Assembly: GCF_000801105.2 (NCBI RefSeq)
Contig: NC_079519.1
Location: 15,515,828-15,579,827 of the forward strand
DNA from: Raphanus sativus
Lineage: Eukaryota; Streptophyta; Magnoliopsida; Brassicales; Brassicaceae
Length of the DNA: 64,000 nt
Direction of reading: 5' to 3'
Shown here: in pieces, positions 43,301 through 55,690 of the stretch
Numbering within the stretch: the stretch's first letter is position 1
How the letters are laid out: each line of letters opens with the position of its first letter
Made by a program: the position numbers and the translations under genes
Notes under the pieces: generated by a model
What the model was told of the DNA's origin: nothing
Seen by the model: the letters and a program-made list of their open reading frames with translations, nothing else
The model's database searches: none

Positions 43301-46300
43301 CGTCGGGCGGTGAGTCTTCGTGCATAAGATCTAAGCCCCCGGGTCGCCAGAAATCCGTGTTTTGCGACTTTCCGAGTTCCCGCAAACAAAACATTCGTCT
43401 AGCACGGCCAATCTTCATAAGGATTGACCCAAATATTATCCAAACTAATTTTACGAAACAATTTCCGTAAAATTAACTCGACAACATTTTGATTAACTCT
43501 CGTTAAATAAAAGCTCGGCAATATTTTACGAAACATCATTCGTGAAGTATAACAAGATCGTAAGCTTCTTGACCTGACCAGTTCGCTCATAGCTTGACGA
43601 AACAAGAAGCCCCACTCAAGTGACATCTTGCCATTCGTTTTCACTTGTCTACCCACCTTAGCCTTCTTCGAGTTTCGCCTACTTCTCCTCCCTTTGCTTC
43701 AACGATTCTGCAACGATTCTGCACTGTTCCTTCAGGTTTCATCAAAAATTGATTCTCGATTCAGTATCAGACTTTTCGAAGACCTTTGACAATGAAACCG
43801 TAGAAGACAAAGAGGAACGGACATGAGGCAATCTCGAGTAATCAATGAGACTAAGGTACGTCCGACTTAGAAAATTTTATCAAGGTTTTAATTTTTTCGT
43901 AGGAAAGGAATGGGAACGTCTTGTAAACTGCCGTAAAATTTAGGGAACTTAGAACCTAGGTGGATAGTCTAGCAAGATAAGTCTTAGGCATTTTCTTCCA
44001 GTTTCGTTCTATTGTTCCTTGACTGTCTAGGGAGAACGCGCAAACCGATCTAATCTCTCGAAAAACCGAGAAACGATCGCCGCGCATCCTTGGCAAACTC
44101 TTTCCGCTTCCGTGAGACTAATGGCACGACGGTGAGCTACAAAATTAACGAAATAACCTTCGGTAAAACTTCATGAGTAACCCGAAGCAACTTTCGCCAA
44201 AAAACACAAAAACAGTAACGTAACCAAAGCGGAAACATTTCCCGTGTAAACCACGGAAACAAGACTACTTTGACTATCTGCGATTTTCTATCTTCATGAA
44301 ACCGGTCATCCATTACTTTCTAATAAACATGTTACAAAAAAACAGCATAAGGAAAACCGAGATCGGTCTCATGCAAAACGACATCGCAATACGGAAAATT
44401 ACGTCCAAGCGGGAAATAACCCAAAACTGAATCCGAACGTGTTCTTCGTCGATTCCTTAAACTTTATTTCCTCGGATAAAATGAAACTATTTTCATGCGA
44501 CCAAAGGAAACTTTATACGAAGCATCTATCGTATAACTGAAACCTAAAGTGGAAAATCGTTTCGAAAAGCCATCACCCATAACTTGGAAAACTCCGCTAT
44601 GATTGGCATGTCTATCTCGACGAACTCTATTCGGCCCTCGGCCAACTACGTCTTTCCATAAAGCCCGGACCTGAATTCGGCATCACCATTAAGGACAATC
44701 GTGAACCAATATGACCTTAATGCGAAAGGATCGCGGTCTGATCGTTTACCAACTCCTTGGTTAAACGGCTGAACACAGCCTTCACGCCAAGACAAAACAG
44801 CTGAACGATCGCCGCTCCAATCACTTAAGGGCCAAACGATAATCTACGATTTGTCATAAAACGCCAAGTGACCATTACGCAAGCAACTCTGTCGCATAGC
44901 CCAAAAGCGGAAATCATGCGATAAATTTCTCGTAATAAAATCAGTCCTAACAGCCATACGGTTAACGGAAAAATTTGAACTTAACATCGACTGATTAAGT
45001 TCAATACGCCCCGTAAACAAAGCATGAAAAGAAACACTCGTGACAAAACTCCAAGAGTTATACGAGTCGTCCTTAAAATCCCGGAAGGCCAACACTTCGC
45101 AAAGCAAAGCGAAGGTAGACACTTCTCCCTGTGTCAAATATACACGACCCCTGGTCCTAATTCCTCGATCAAAATTTTATAACTTGCACGTCCAAACTGA
45201 AACAACAGTTTCTGACTACGGTCATTCGCAAAACATCTCCAAGCCCGCAAACATTTGAAATGCGGCACAAGGGAAAATTAACTCGTACACATTTGAAATG
45301 TGTATGCTTGTATAATCCCACGTTTTTTAAAGAAACCGGATTTTCGAAACTCTTTACAAACACAAAAACCTAATTTTCGAAACTCTTCGCAAACAAACTC
45401 GCCAATCGCTAAACGGCCTCAACAATGGATCCAGTATCCACCAAATAAATCATAAACTATCGCCCGGAAACATTCCGCGATTTCTAAAACCCATAGTCCT
45501 TTATGGCATAAGAAAAACAAACTTCAAAGCACTGCGAGACGTCGCTTCGTGCCTGAACATTCGTTTTTCGATTAAAACTTTCATACGCCTTCTAAACGGC
45601 ATCATATCGTTGTTGCTGATCAAAACAAACGAACTCTAACGTCCTAAACAGACAAGCCACCTAAGGGTAGGCTCTTTTACATCCGACAAGGATCCCATAG
45701 CGCGCTATACAAAAAATCCAAATTTGGTTCAGCACTTCGTAAAGGAAGTAGCTCGATTCGTGCCCAGACAAATCATATAAGCCGATACCACTTCGCGGAT
45801 TTTAAAACGGTACGAATCAGGTTAAAATCACAAACAGGCAAAATGAAAGCCGATTTGTCATCGCACAGCCTCAGTCTGAGAGTAAACCTAGGTCTTTCCC
45901 TAAACCCAGCCTTGCTGGTATCTTAACATCTCATAGGCAAAGCGTCAACGACGCGAGATCCCAAAACTTGTCTCTTCACTCAAGTCTGTACGTTTTCACG
46001 AATTTTCGCGTAAATCGTAAACCGCAGGAAAATCTCGCTTTGTACAAACGACGGATACGGTGATCATCAGGGAGGCAGGAATGAGACGACAACTCACACC
46101 CTGTCCCTCTAACTTCGATAGACAGAAGTTCTGAAAACGCAACATAAATATAAGATTGAGCCGCAGAGTTCAACAGATGCCCTGAAAAAGGCCGGGATTC
46201 GAAGCCACCAACAGCCAGTCCCGCAAATACACATCATGGCCTCTTAACGGCCGAAACACAATCAAAATAAAAATCTCTAAAGGGATTGATAAACCTAGAC

Positions 46301-46325
46301 GCTCCCCGGAGCATCACCTTCATCC

Positions 46326-46595
46326 TCAAAACTCACCCAAAGTAGGAACGGTCTCACCGTCGCCTCCATTGGTCGCACCACCGCTGCATGTCTCATATGC
46401 GCCGGCTTCGTGATCCTTGACTGCGTGGTCCTGGTCCTCCGAACCCTCCGAATGCAGGACAAGGGTGCACACGGATTTCAGACCAGCAAGAATCGAGTCG
46501 AAGTTGAGCAACGAACTCACGGTCTTCCCGACGTCACGTTCGAGATCGCCAATCAAAGGTGATGTGGATTTCCGCAATGAAATACTCTTAGCCAA
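46326..46595 (-). pseudogene. TE4 vestige of antisense accessory ORF
   Basis: A frame with DLERDVGKTVSSLLNF and a terminal acidic GGDGETVPTL occupies the position, relative to the 3' LTR, of the antisense ORF of TE3. Similarity is limited to composition and position. Confidence 0.35.
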
Positions 46596-46980
46596 AAATT
46601 TCGATTTTCAACTTATAATCTTCCGCCCGCAAGATTGTTTCCGCGTCTTACAGGCTGGGGGGCTAACTGTTGGGGTCAAAAACGGTTATCTCGAAATCAA
46701 CGGCTAAAAATATTTATCATGCGCGGACTTTCCATAAGACAAGCGTCGAAAGCAAAACAAGTCGTACAGCTTAAAAAACCTATGTTAAAGTCGATCGTTC
46801 TTGTTTTACACGATAAACTTTACGAGAAAACCAACTCAGATTTAGTCGTAAAACTTCGATGATACAATCAAGGAGAACCGAGAGACATTAGGTCCGTAGC
46901 TGAGATGACACGACCATACGAAAGTATACGGAAGAAACGGAAAGTGATCTAAGTTTGGATAGGCCGAGCGACAAGGAATC

Positions 46981-47415
46981 CGCCTTGAAACTTCAAAGAG
47001 CCCGTTCTCTCAAAGGACCCAGAGAACGATCAAGATATCAAATTGAAGCCCTCGTCGAGACGCACGTGCTGGTCCTGGCCACCGCCGGCTAGCCCCCGTG
47101 CTGGTCCTGGCCCCCGGGCGGCTAGCCCCCGTGCTGGTCCTGGCCGCCTTGAAACTTCAAAGAGCTCGTTCTCTCAAACCGTGAGGACCCAGAGAACGAT
47201 CAAGATATCAAATCGAAGCCATCGTCGAGACGCACGTGCTGGTCCTGGCCGCCGCCTCCTAGCCCCCGTGCTGGTACTGGCCGCCGGGCGGCTAGCCCCC
47301 GTGCTGGTCTTGGCCGCCGGGAAACTTCAAAGAGCCCGTTCTCTCAAACCGTGAGGACCCAGAAAACGATCAACATATCAAATCGAAGCCCTCGTCAAGA
47401 CGCACGTTCTGGTCC
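46981..47415. repeat. Three higher-order repeat units of 165-175 bp in TE4 LTR
   Basis: Each unit starts with GAAACTTCAAAGAGC(C/T)CGTTCT, passes through AACGATCAA(G/C)ATATCAAA and ends in one or two minisatellite units. Unit starts are near 46986, 47151 and 47328. Confidence 0.85.
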
Positions 47416-47419
47416 GTAA

Positions 47420-47735
47420 GCCGCCGGGCGGCTAGCGCCCGTGCTGGCCGTGGCCGCCGGGCGGCTAGCCCCGCGCTGGCCGTGGCCGCCGGCGGCTAGC
47501 GTCCGTGCTGGCCATGGCCGCCGGGCGGCTAGCCCCGTGCTGGCCGTGGCCGCCGGCGGCTAGCGCCCGTGCTGGCCGTGGCCACCGGGCGGCTAGCCCC
47601 GTGCTGGCCGTGGCCGCCGCCGGCTAGCACCCGTGCTGGCCGTGGCCGCCGGGCGGCTAGCCCCGTGCTGGCCGTGGCCGCCGGCGGCTAGCGCGCGTGC
47701 TGGCCATGGCCGCCGGGCGGCTAGCCCCGTGCTGG
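47420..47735. repeat. GC-rich minisatellite, TE4 3' LTR
   Basis: About ten units of the 31-34 bp family, alternating a long form with GCCGCCGGGCGGCTAGCC and a short form with GCCGCCGGCGGCTAGC. Confidence 0.88.
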
Positions 47736-48827
47736 CTCGGGTCGTCGGATGACAAGCTTCCGTGCATAAGTTCTAGGCCCCGGCCGTCAGAAGTCTGTAC
47801 TTTGCGTCTTTCCCGAGTTTTCGCGGAACGAATCGTTGAGATTCCGCGTACAAAACTCCCGCTCTTACTCCAAACTAAGATCGTCGGAAACGCTTCGAAA
47901 ACTCGTAAGATATCAACGGGAAGGAAGATCTTAAATTCTTCGTGCGAAACAGTGATGGTTATCTTAAGACACCACTCATCTCAACTCTACGAAGGATTGA
48001 AGATCTTCCGAAGAAATCGTAGAAAACAACGGAAGTCCTAGAAACGGCCCGAAAGGGACCAAACGCGATCGGACAGTCCGCTTACGATTGTCTGAGATAG
48101 ATACGACGATTTACGTTTATCTTCACATAACAAGATAAATGCTAAATTTCCAGAAGGATAAATGTCAAGTTTCCCGAAGATAAATGTCAAGTTTCCCGAT
48201 AAACATGAAGGCCGACGAAAATGGAAAAAGCCTGCTTCGCGGCCCAAAAGGAGAATATACCATCATAAGAAGGAGTATATAAAGGAGCTTTGGGAGAGGA
48301 GGAAAGGAAGAGCAAAAATCATTAAGAGAGAGAGAAATCCGAGATTGGAGACCTAGAGAGCTCCTGTTAGGTTAAGAACTTAGAATTCAGGCGGTAGACT
48401 AGCAAGGTAGGACCTATAACGTCCGGCCGCCTCTCGTTATATTTTCATCTTGTCCGCAGGCTCCTGTCTCTCTCGGAAGGATCTAACAATCCTTTTACTT
48501 AGAGTTCCGCACATAGAAACCCTAGGCATTATTCTCGACATGCCCGTTTCTATGACTAACGCTCGTACTAGACGAACTCCGCCAGGCAGTTCGATCTCTT
48601 GTTCAAACCCTTCCAACTGAACTACGTCCGACTTGATCCTCGAAAGGGGTACGTAGGCAGCCTTCCTTAAGGTCCAGTCCCAAATCTCAATAAAACCTTT
48701 CCGCATTTATTTGAACACTTGTCGTTGGTTGTCGCAGAGAATCCGGACCTTCAGGGAAAGTTAGGTTTACTTAGCTTTCCTCCGTTTTACTTAATCAAAA
48801 TCGACAGTGCGAATTTCGGTTCCCACA

Positions 48828-49442
48828 ATGAATAGATGAAAAGCATAAATAATATAAAACCAAAACCAATGGAGTTCCAAGAGGACTATGAAGGAGTTCC
48901 TCTTTTCTCTCCTAACTAATAACAATGAATAAAAGAAAGCTTAACCGTCAACAATGGCTTAGAAAACACATAAATAGGATTTCTGGTCGTCCAGAGGCAT
49001 ATTAGTAATTTGTGGTTACTTCTGGGCTTCAGTCGGTTATTAAACATACTCGGCCCGCATTCTGTCATCCATATCGATCTATATGCAGTGTGCTTAATCG
49101 ATCAATATGCATTCCTCTTCTCGACAGCTTCCTCTCGCGAGGCAGACTGACCACTCTTTAGTAAAATAGGCATAACTTCCGATCTAACTGTTGGATTAAC
49201 CTCAAACCGGTGGCATTGGAAAGCTAACTCAATAGCACCGTGGGAAGGTCTTCACCCATAGCTAAACATCTGACACGTCTGTGCAGTTCTGCACCAAAAG
49301 GCTCCAAAAGACACCAAAATCACCACTTTCCTCCAAAACGTACCTGAACCTGTAAATACTCTAAATAGACTCTATATAGCAGTAAATAGTATCTAAAACT
49401 TATATACCATGGGTAAAATCGGGTCAAAATCATGGTATATCA
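48828..49442 (-). mobile_element. Athila-3: LTR end fragment of a different Athila family
   Basis: Ends CATGGTATATCA like the Athila-2 LTR, and has the same CCATGGGTAAAATCGGG-type terminal block, but the rest does not align with 20566-21919. It is cut on the left by the end of TE4. It may belong to the family of the 10806-11217 LTR start, but the two pieces do not overlap, so this cannot be tested here. Confidence 0.65.
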
Positions 49443-49514
49443 AATGTTCGTATGACTCTTGGTGGGATCGTCTTGAGGCGTCCATCTCGAATTAAGGGTG
49501 TTGTTCGATACCTT

Positions 49515-50300
49515 TTAAGCTCGCAAGATAACATGTTCGGGAGCTCCCCTGACTTCCTCGAATAGTTTTGATGCCTTTTTGGGAGTTGGGAACTTCAGGC
49601 ATTGATAGTAAGTTGATGGTACTGCTTTCATACTGTATAACCAGGGCCTTCCTAGGATGGCGTTGAATGGAGCCGGACGATCTATTACGATGAATTCCAC
49701 GATCTTCCAAACGTTTCCAGTGATGACCACGAGCTTGATAGATCCCAGGGAGTTGGTCGGCTCTCCTGCGAATCCGATGAGTGGGGTTAGTTCTTGCTTT
49801 AGAAGAGTTTTGGTGAACCCCATTCGTTTGAAAGCGTCGGTGTCGATCATGATTCTTGAGAGCTCGCATCCGCCGACGTCAAGTCGTATGACAAGGGCGT
49901 CGTCATGAGGCTGATCGAGGTCTATAGTTTTGTTCTCATCAAATATAATTTCGTGGTCTGGGCCAGAAAGAGGTTCTCGGATTCCTAAGGGTTTTTCAGC
50001 CCTTCGTTGATGGGCCTTGATTAAATTTATGGAGTTGCAAAATCTCGATCCTCCGTAAATAAAGTTGATGCGTCGTACGATCTGGTTGTTAACGGTAGGG
50101 AACTACCACTTCTTATTGAGTATCGACTGGTATTGTATTTGCCCCCCAGACAACTTGTGGCTGGACTGCCGCATGCTGTCTTTTCTTGTTTCCGAATTTA
50201 GGCGGTCTCGATTCTTCCAGTTGTTGCCTGAATCTCCTGACTCTGTCTGCTAGTGTAGGTTTAGCCGGTTGGTTTTTCTGATATGAATTCGAGCTCGTCA
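49515..50300 (-). pseudogene. TE5 gag C-terminal linker and aspartic protease, active site lost
   Basis: A linker frame begins MTSSNSYQKNQPAKPT (50301). The protease region reads IDLDQPHDDALVIRLDVGG, then MIDTDAFKRMGF where relatives have Asp-Thr-Gly-Ser-Ser and a hydrophobic stretch. About eight residues including the catalytic-loop Gly are deleted in frame. Downstream, [20 protein letters not shown] is intact. This protease could not work. Confidence 0.8.
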
Positions 50301-50420
50301 TGGAGTCCAGGAATTTGGATAGTGATTACTATGTTCCCTTAGGTCGAGTTGGCTGTCGTGTGCGGGATGTCTTATTGACTTTGGGTTTTTTTGCTCAACG
50401 AGATCATGTCTACTCATTTT

Positions 50421-51375
50421 TTAGGAGCAGGTGGGAGGCAAGCTCGGTGATTCGCTTTCTGTTTCACGGGCTCTTTTATGGGAAGGTGCTTTTGATTTTT
50501 TGTCACTCTTTAGAGTCGATGGGGGTTCTTCTTCCTGAGAATTCTCCTCTGCTTCTTTCTTTTCCTTCTCGCGGAGTGCTGCTCGACATTCTTCGCTCGA
50601 ATGTCCCTTCCATTTGTGGAAAGCACAATGTTTGTTTAGGTCAAAAGTTGACGACTTGTTTTTCAAAGAGTTGTCTATGGCGTAGGAGTGTTGACCCTTG
50701 GTATGCGGTTCTTTGGTTGTTTGGGTCTTTTTACTGGTGTCGTTCTTGCTTGCCAAGAATTGTTCTTTTAAGTTGGCGACGTCCTCTTCATATGTCGCGA
50801 AGAACGACGCTCGGTTTAATGCATCGTCTAACGAGGCCGGGACCCTGACTGTCATTTCTTCCCTAAATTTAGAGGAGAACCATACACTGTTCTTCAGGGC
50901 TGCCAGAGCTACCCCATCGTTTAGGTTCGCGATTCTTGCCTTGATTTCCCTAAACTTGTTTATGTAAGTTCTGAGAGGTTCGAAGGGAGCTTGTTTGAGG
51001 TTCCAGAGGTGGGCTTCCGTTGTTCTGGTTTCTATGAATAATGAGCCCTGTTTCAGGAATGCTGATACCAGTTGTGTGAAGTTATCGACCGACTTTTCTT
51101 CCAAACCGGCGAACCATTCTAAGGCGGAACCTGTGAGATTCTCTGCGAAGAACCGAAAGTATCCTACCTATTTTTCATCGTCGTTAAGGTGTGCCCTTGA
51201 TATCGCGAGTCTGAAGGCTTGGATATGGGATTTAGGGTCTGAGTTTCCAGAGTATTCATGGAATTTGATTGTGCTTAATTTCATTTCTGAGATTCTGTCT
51301 GAGAAGGGAGTCCTTCTGGTTTCCTAGATAGCGAGGTCGATGTCTGGAGCTGCACTCGTTGCCATGTGCATGATG
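50421..51375 (-). pseudogene. TE5 gag capsid and zinc knuckle
   Basis: 51104-50421 reads DNFTQLVSAFLKQGSLFIE, PLRTYINKFREIKARI and the zinc-knuckle variant CAFHKWKGHSSEEC, then a Lys/Glu/Ser-rich tail. Upstream to the solo LTR, the same frame has EYSGNSDPKSHIQAFRLAIS with in-frame stops near 51170 and 51325. Order and motifs match TE1 gag. Confidence 0.82.
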
Positions 51376-52453
51376 GCATGTGTGATAACCCGCCCTTCGG
51401 GGTAAAATGGTCGAGATCGACAAAGTCGGAGTTTGGAGCCAAGCTTTTGGGAATCAAAAGATGAGGAGGAATGTTGAGTTTTGATCATTTCAAACTCAAC
51501 ATGGTTCAGAGAAAATAGAATATTGGTCGAGCATCAACTAAGTGGTCGAATCGCGGGCGAAAACAATGGATCGAGAAGTTTCAAAGTATGGTGTGGTCGA
51601 AGAATTGATTGTGAGTGAACCTGGAGTCAGATAAGCTGCTCTACAATTTTTAGAAGTGACTTGGATTGATCAGACGGTCGTTTTGGAAGCATCACATTTT
51701 TGGAAGAACGACGGTTTAGAAGCGCGACGTTTTTGAAGACCACGTTTCTTCATCACGAAGTTTTCTCGGAAAATCTTCGTATCAGTAAAATATTATTCTG
51801 GAGACATTATAAGTTGGAAGCAGGACGGGAATTAAGCATGACGGGAAGCAAGCATGACGGGAAGCAAGCACGACGGGAAAATCCGAAGTTGGCCGAAAAC
51901 CCTAATTTCGGTATTGCGGAATTTCTCAGGGAAGCCGGAGGCTCGGGAAATATTTTTATTCAAGATCAGGATTCCTATGGAGTTTATTAAAAGTATTCAG
52001 AGCATCAGAACGGGAGCGGGAAAATATTCAAGATTGATCGCGGGTCGAAAATTCACCAGAAGGACCGAAACTGCACAAATCGACCGAGAAGCTCGAGGTG
52101 TCTCAATTCAAAAGATCAGGACGTGGTGTCAATCATCTGATGACCTATCTGTCTACACAAGAACGAGGTGCCGCCGTGCATGGGAGCAGCACATGCGGCT
52201 TGACACACAGAAGCACGAGGTGCCGCGCAACCTGTGATCGAAGCATGCAGATCGACATGTGTGTGCTGTGATGTCGAAATGGATGAGGTCTGAACGTAGA
52301 TCAGACATGTGGAAGGTGTGGTGTCACCTTGCAGGAGACCCTTGTCTTGCAGCCAGACATGTGGAGCACGAGGTGTCGCCGCGCATTCGTCCGGAGCCAT
52401 GCGAAGCGACACATGGGCTGCCACCAAGCTGAATATGACTGGTTGGTGTATAC

Positions 52454-52461
52454 TATTAATA
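52454..52461 (+). promoter_or_regulatory. Degenerate TATA box, first promoter copy
   Basis: TATACTATTAATACCCC at the place where the second unit has TATACTATAAATACCCC. One base change weakens the TATA. Confidence 0.5.
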
Positions 52462-53840
52462 CCCCACGACCCCTGCCCATTTCATTCATCCATCACACAC
52501 CAAAATCAGTCCCAAACGTTGCTAGAGAGAGAGAGAGAAAATAGAAAAAGAAAGCAAGAGGTTCCAATCTTTTTCGAGCATTTTAGAGAATTTTCGAGAT
52601 CAGTTTCTCTACTGATTTCGAGTGAGTGCCTAGGGAAGGCTCTGTCCAAATCAATTTGTCCAAGTAAGTGATATTCTCTGGTGATCAAGTGGAGGTGCTG
52701 TCCAAGGTTAGTTCAGTTCCATGGGTTCAGTTCATTCGAGGTCAGTTCGATACTCTGCCGAAAGTCCGAAGAAATCGTCCAGCAGCTAGGGGAGGTTCTG
52801 CTCGAGTTGAGTTCTATCCAGACCAGTATCAGGGGAGGTTATGTCCAAGTCAAGATCAGTCCAGTCCGGTCCATTCAAGATGTCGAGGTTGGGTTTTGGC
52901 TAAGTCCTCTCCGATCAACCAGCTGCTTATTGGTAAAGAACACTTTGAGTTGGTTTTGTTTGAGTTTAACTTGGAACTTAGGTTAAATCGAGTCGCATAT
53001 AGATTAGATAGATAACGCTGTTGCATGGTAGAGTCCTTAGGGTTTTATTTATTGAATTGGACTCAGCTTAGCACGGGCTAAGTTGAGATGAACGGAATTA
53101 AGACTAAGTTAATAACCTGACTAGGACTAGGACTAGGGTGCATCGTGTTTTCTCGGAAAATCTTCGTATCAGTAAAATATTATTCTGGAGACATTATAAG
53201 TTGGAAGCAGGACGGGAATTAAGCATGACGGGAAGCAAGCATGACGGGAAGCAAGCACGACGGGAAAATCCGAAGTTGGCCGAAAACCCTAATTTCGGTA
53301 TTGCGGAATTTCTCAGGGAAGCCGGAGGCTCGGCAAATATTTTTATTCAAGATCAGGATTCCTATGGAGTTTATTAAAAGTATTCAGAGCATCAGAACGG
53401 GAGCGGGAAAATATTCAAGATTGATCGTGGGTCGAAAATTCACCAGAAGGGCCGAAACCGCACAAATCGACCGAGAAGCTCGAGGTGTCTCAATTCAAGA
53501 GATCAGGACGTGGTGTCAATCATCTGATGACCTATCTGTCTACACAAGAACGAGGTTCCGCCGTGCATGGGAGCAGCACATGCGGCTTGACACACAGAAG
53601 CACGAGGTGCCGCGCAACCTGCGATCGAAGCATGCAGATCGACATGTGTGCGCTGTGATGTCGAAATGGATGAGGTCTGAACGTAGATCAGACATGTGGA
53701 AGGTGTGGTGTCACCTTGCAGGAGACCCTTGTCTTGCAGCCATACATGTGGAGCACGAGGTGTCGCCGCGCATGCGTCCGGAGCCATGCGAAGCGACACA
53801 CGGGCTGCCACCAAACTGAATATGACTGGTTGGTGTATAC

Positions 53841-53848
53841 TATAAATA
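53841..53848 (+). promoter_or_regulatory. TATA box, second promoter copy
   Basis: TATAAATA followed about 30 bp later by CATCCATCACACACC, a plausible start region, and then a GA-rich leader. Confidence 0.6.
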
Positions 53849-54565
53849 CCCCACGACCCCTGCCCATTTAATTCATCCATCACACACCAAAATCAGTCCC
53901 AAACGTTGCTAGAGAGAGAGAGAGAAAGTAGAAAAAGAAAGCAAGAGGTTCCGATCTTTTTCGAGCATTTTAGAGAGTTTTCGAGATCAGTTTCTCTACT
54001 GATTTCGAGTGAGTGCCTAGGGAAGGCTCTGTCCAAATCAATTTGTCCAAGTAAGTGATATTCTCTGGTGATCAAGTGGAGGTGCTGTCCAAGGTTAGTT
54101 CAGTTCCATGGGTTCAGTTCATTCGAGATCAGTTCGATACTCTGCCGAAAGTCCGAAGAAATCGTCCAGCAGCTAGGGGAGGTTCTGCTCGAGTTGAGTT
54201 CTATCCAGACCAGTATCAGGGTAGGTTATGTCCAAGTCAAGATCAGTCCAGTCCGGTCCATTCAAGATGTCGATGTTGGGTTTTGGATAAGGCCTCTCCG
54301 ATCAACCAGCTGCTTATCGGTAAAGAACACTTTGAGTTGGTTTTGTTTGAGTTCCACTTGGAACTTAGGTTAAATCGAGTCGCATATAGATTAGATAGAT
54401 AACGCTGTTGCATGGTAGAGTCCTTAGGGTTTTATTTATTGAATTGGACTCAGCTTAGCACGGGCTAAGTTGAGATGAACGGAATTAAGACTGAGTTAAT
54501 AACCTGACTAGGACTAGGACTAGGGTGCATCGTGTTTTCTATTCTTGCTTGGTTATTTGGTTGAG

Positions 54566-55690
54566 TGCAGGTTCCCGTTATCTTTAAAGATAGTTTCATA
54601 GAAGGAGGCTTAACTATCTGGGTAACGGTTTGATTGAGTTGATTGCTTGGTAGATTAATTAAATGATTGCTTATTTAGTTAATCTTGTTGATTGAGGTTA
54701 GTCAGCTCTTGGTAAGGGAGTGACTAACCGGTTGAGTTGTTTATTGTTGATATTGTTGTTTAGTATTTTAGATGATGGTATTAGTAGTCTTAGGCCATAT
54801 AGGTCGGATTACTGGTACTAGTTGTTAGTGTCTAGAGTCTAGGATAGGATTGTGTGTATGCCGACAGTATGTACGTAACCCGCCCATACTAGGCTTGTTT
54901 AGGGATGATTAGTGTTTCCTCGCTGCCTCGTATTTCGCGGGTTTAAGGAAACCCCTTATTCGCTGGATCGGGATGACTCAAAGAGACGGGATCATGGCCT
55001 ATGGCTGAGTGTTACACGACGGTGTAATGTGACAGTGACCCGAAGGACTGTGGGCCGCGGTCGGTTGAATGTTCCTCTCTTCTGGCCTTTGTGGTAGGAA
55101 GTTAGGATGTTGCCGATATTGGGGATGAACACGAAATCACCATTTCCCGGGTTAGAGTGTTTTTGTTTTGTTAGTGTGTCGTAAAGGGTTATGGAACCCT
55201 AGAGTACGTGTAACACATATATACGGTGTTGCGTATTATATCGAGTCGTAGTATTAGTATCTTATTATTGTGATTGTGGTTGCTTGATTTGTTTGCAGGT
55301 TCCTGTTACATGAAGTTAGATCATGGCAGGAGGCCAAGTCTAACTTAGTAACTGGTTTATTAGATAGTAGTTGTTATTGTTGATTGGTGTGTATTGGTTA
55401 GTGTAGGCCTGATGTTGGCATGTATGTGTCTGAAGGATTGCTTGTGAAGGGTGGTGGATATCAAAGCTATGTGGTATCATTGGTTGGCCGATCATGTTCT
55501 TGTCTGATTGTTGGTCGACCGATTGATGATACTTATATAGTCTAGGTGTCTAACACTACACGAGTATTGAACTCAGGCGTATATATGGTTAACTAGGGGA
55601 TTGGTTGTTGACTTGTTTTTCATGCAGGGTCTTGTTACTCGAAGTTAGGCAATGGCAGGAGGCCATGTCTAACTCAGTAACAGTTTGTGT
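54566..55690 (+). repeat. Three dispersed hairpins with GGAGGC loops in solo LTR
   Basis: Copies at 54575-54630, 55305-55352 and 55634-55681 share the order GTTA, stem, GGAGGC-containing loop, stem, GTAAC. Stems are AGATAGTT/AACTATCT, AAGTTAGA/TCTAACTT and AGTTAG/CTAACT. Each follows a GCAGG(T/G) string. Confidence 0.7.

Larger units (their letters stand above)
42141..46667. other. TE4 internal region, mosaic and non-coding
   Basis: No pol or protease motif is seen. 42720-43400 is a decayed LTR-like block (start TGCTGGGATCATGATGAAATC, then minisatellites), so an LTR piece is embedded internally. 43400-45650 has many short ORFs without recognisable content. 45660-45960 is homologous to TE3 28980-29330. 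46326-46595 (minus) is a vestige of the end of the antisense ORF. Confidence 0.6.
41639..48827 (+). mobile_element. TE4: non-coding relative of TE3 with truncated 5' LTR
   Basis: The last 155 bp of the 5' LTR (to 41797) are virtually identical to the end of the 3' LTR (48669-48827). PBS TGGCGCTAGAAGGAGGGG is at 41801-41818. The internal region (41798-46667) has no complete gene. The polypurine tract CTGGGGGGCTAAC is at 46655-46667 and the 3' LTR at 46668-48827. The left end joins the Athila-2 LTR at a shared AAGGT. Confidence 0.85.
46668..48827 (+). repeat. TE4 3' LTR, expanded
   Basis: Runs TGTTGGGGTCAAAA to GGTTCCCACA, 2160 bp. It is longer than TE3 LTRs because of two repeat blocks: a 165-175 bp higher-order repeat (46981-47415) and the GC-rich minisatellite (47420-47735). 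The TATA box TATATAAA is at 48276-48283. The GGTACGTAGGCA motif is at 48632-48662. Confidence 0.88.
51760..54530 (+). repeat. Tandem duplication of about 1385 bp in the solo LTR
   Basis: Both units start GTTTTCTCGGAAAATCTTCG and end CTAGGGTGCATC. They are about 98% identical by eye. The join lies within GTGCATCGTGTTTTCT, which also ends the second unit. Confidence 0.92.

Noticed and set aside
48828..49442. This segment as the missing rest of the Athila-2 5' LTR after a TE4 insertion
   Set aside because: It aligns with 20566-21919 only at the last bases. The remainder is unrelated.
20561..49447. GGAG-type flanks of Athila-2 as a target duplication between 20561-20565 and 49443-49447
   Set aside because: The flanks (GGGAG and AATGT) do not match, and the LTR fragment at 48828-49442 belongs to a different family.
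51700..54402. Many ORFs of 60-190 codons in the solo LTR
   Set aside because: They occur on both strands, overlap, lack recognisable domains and are simply duplicated with the 1.39-kb unit.
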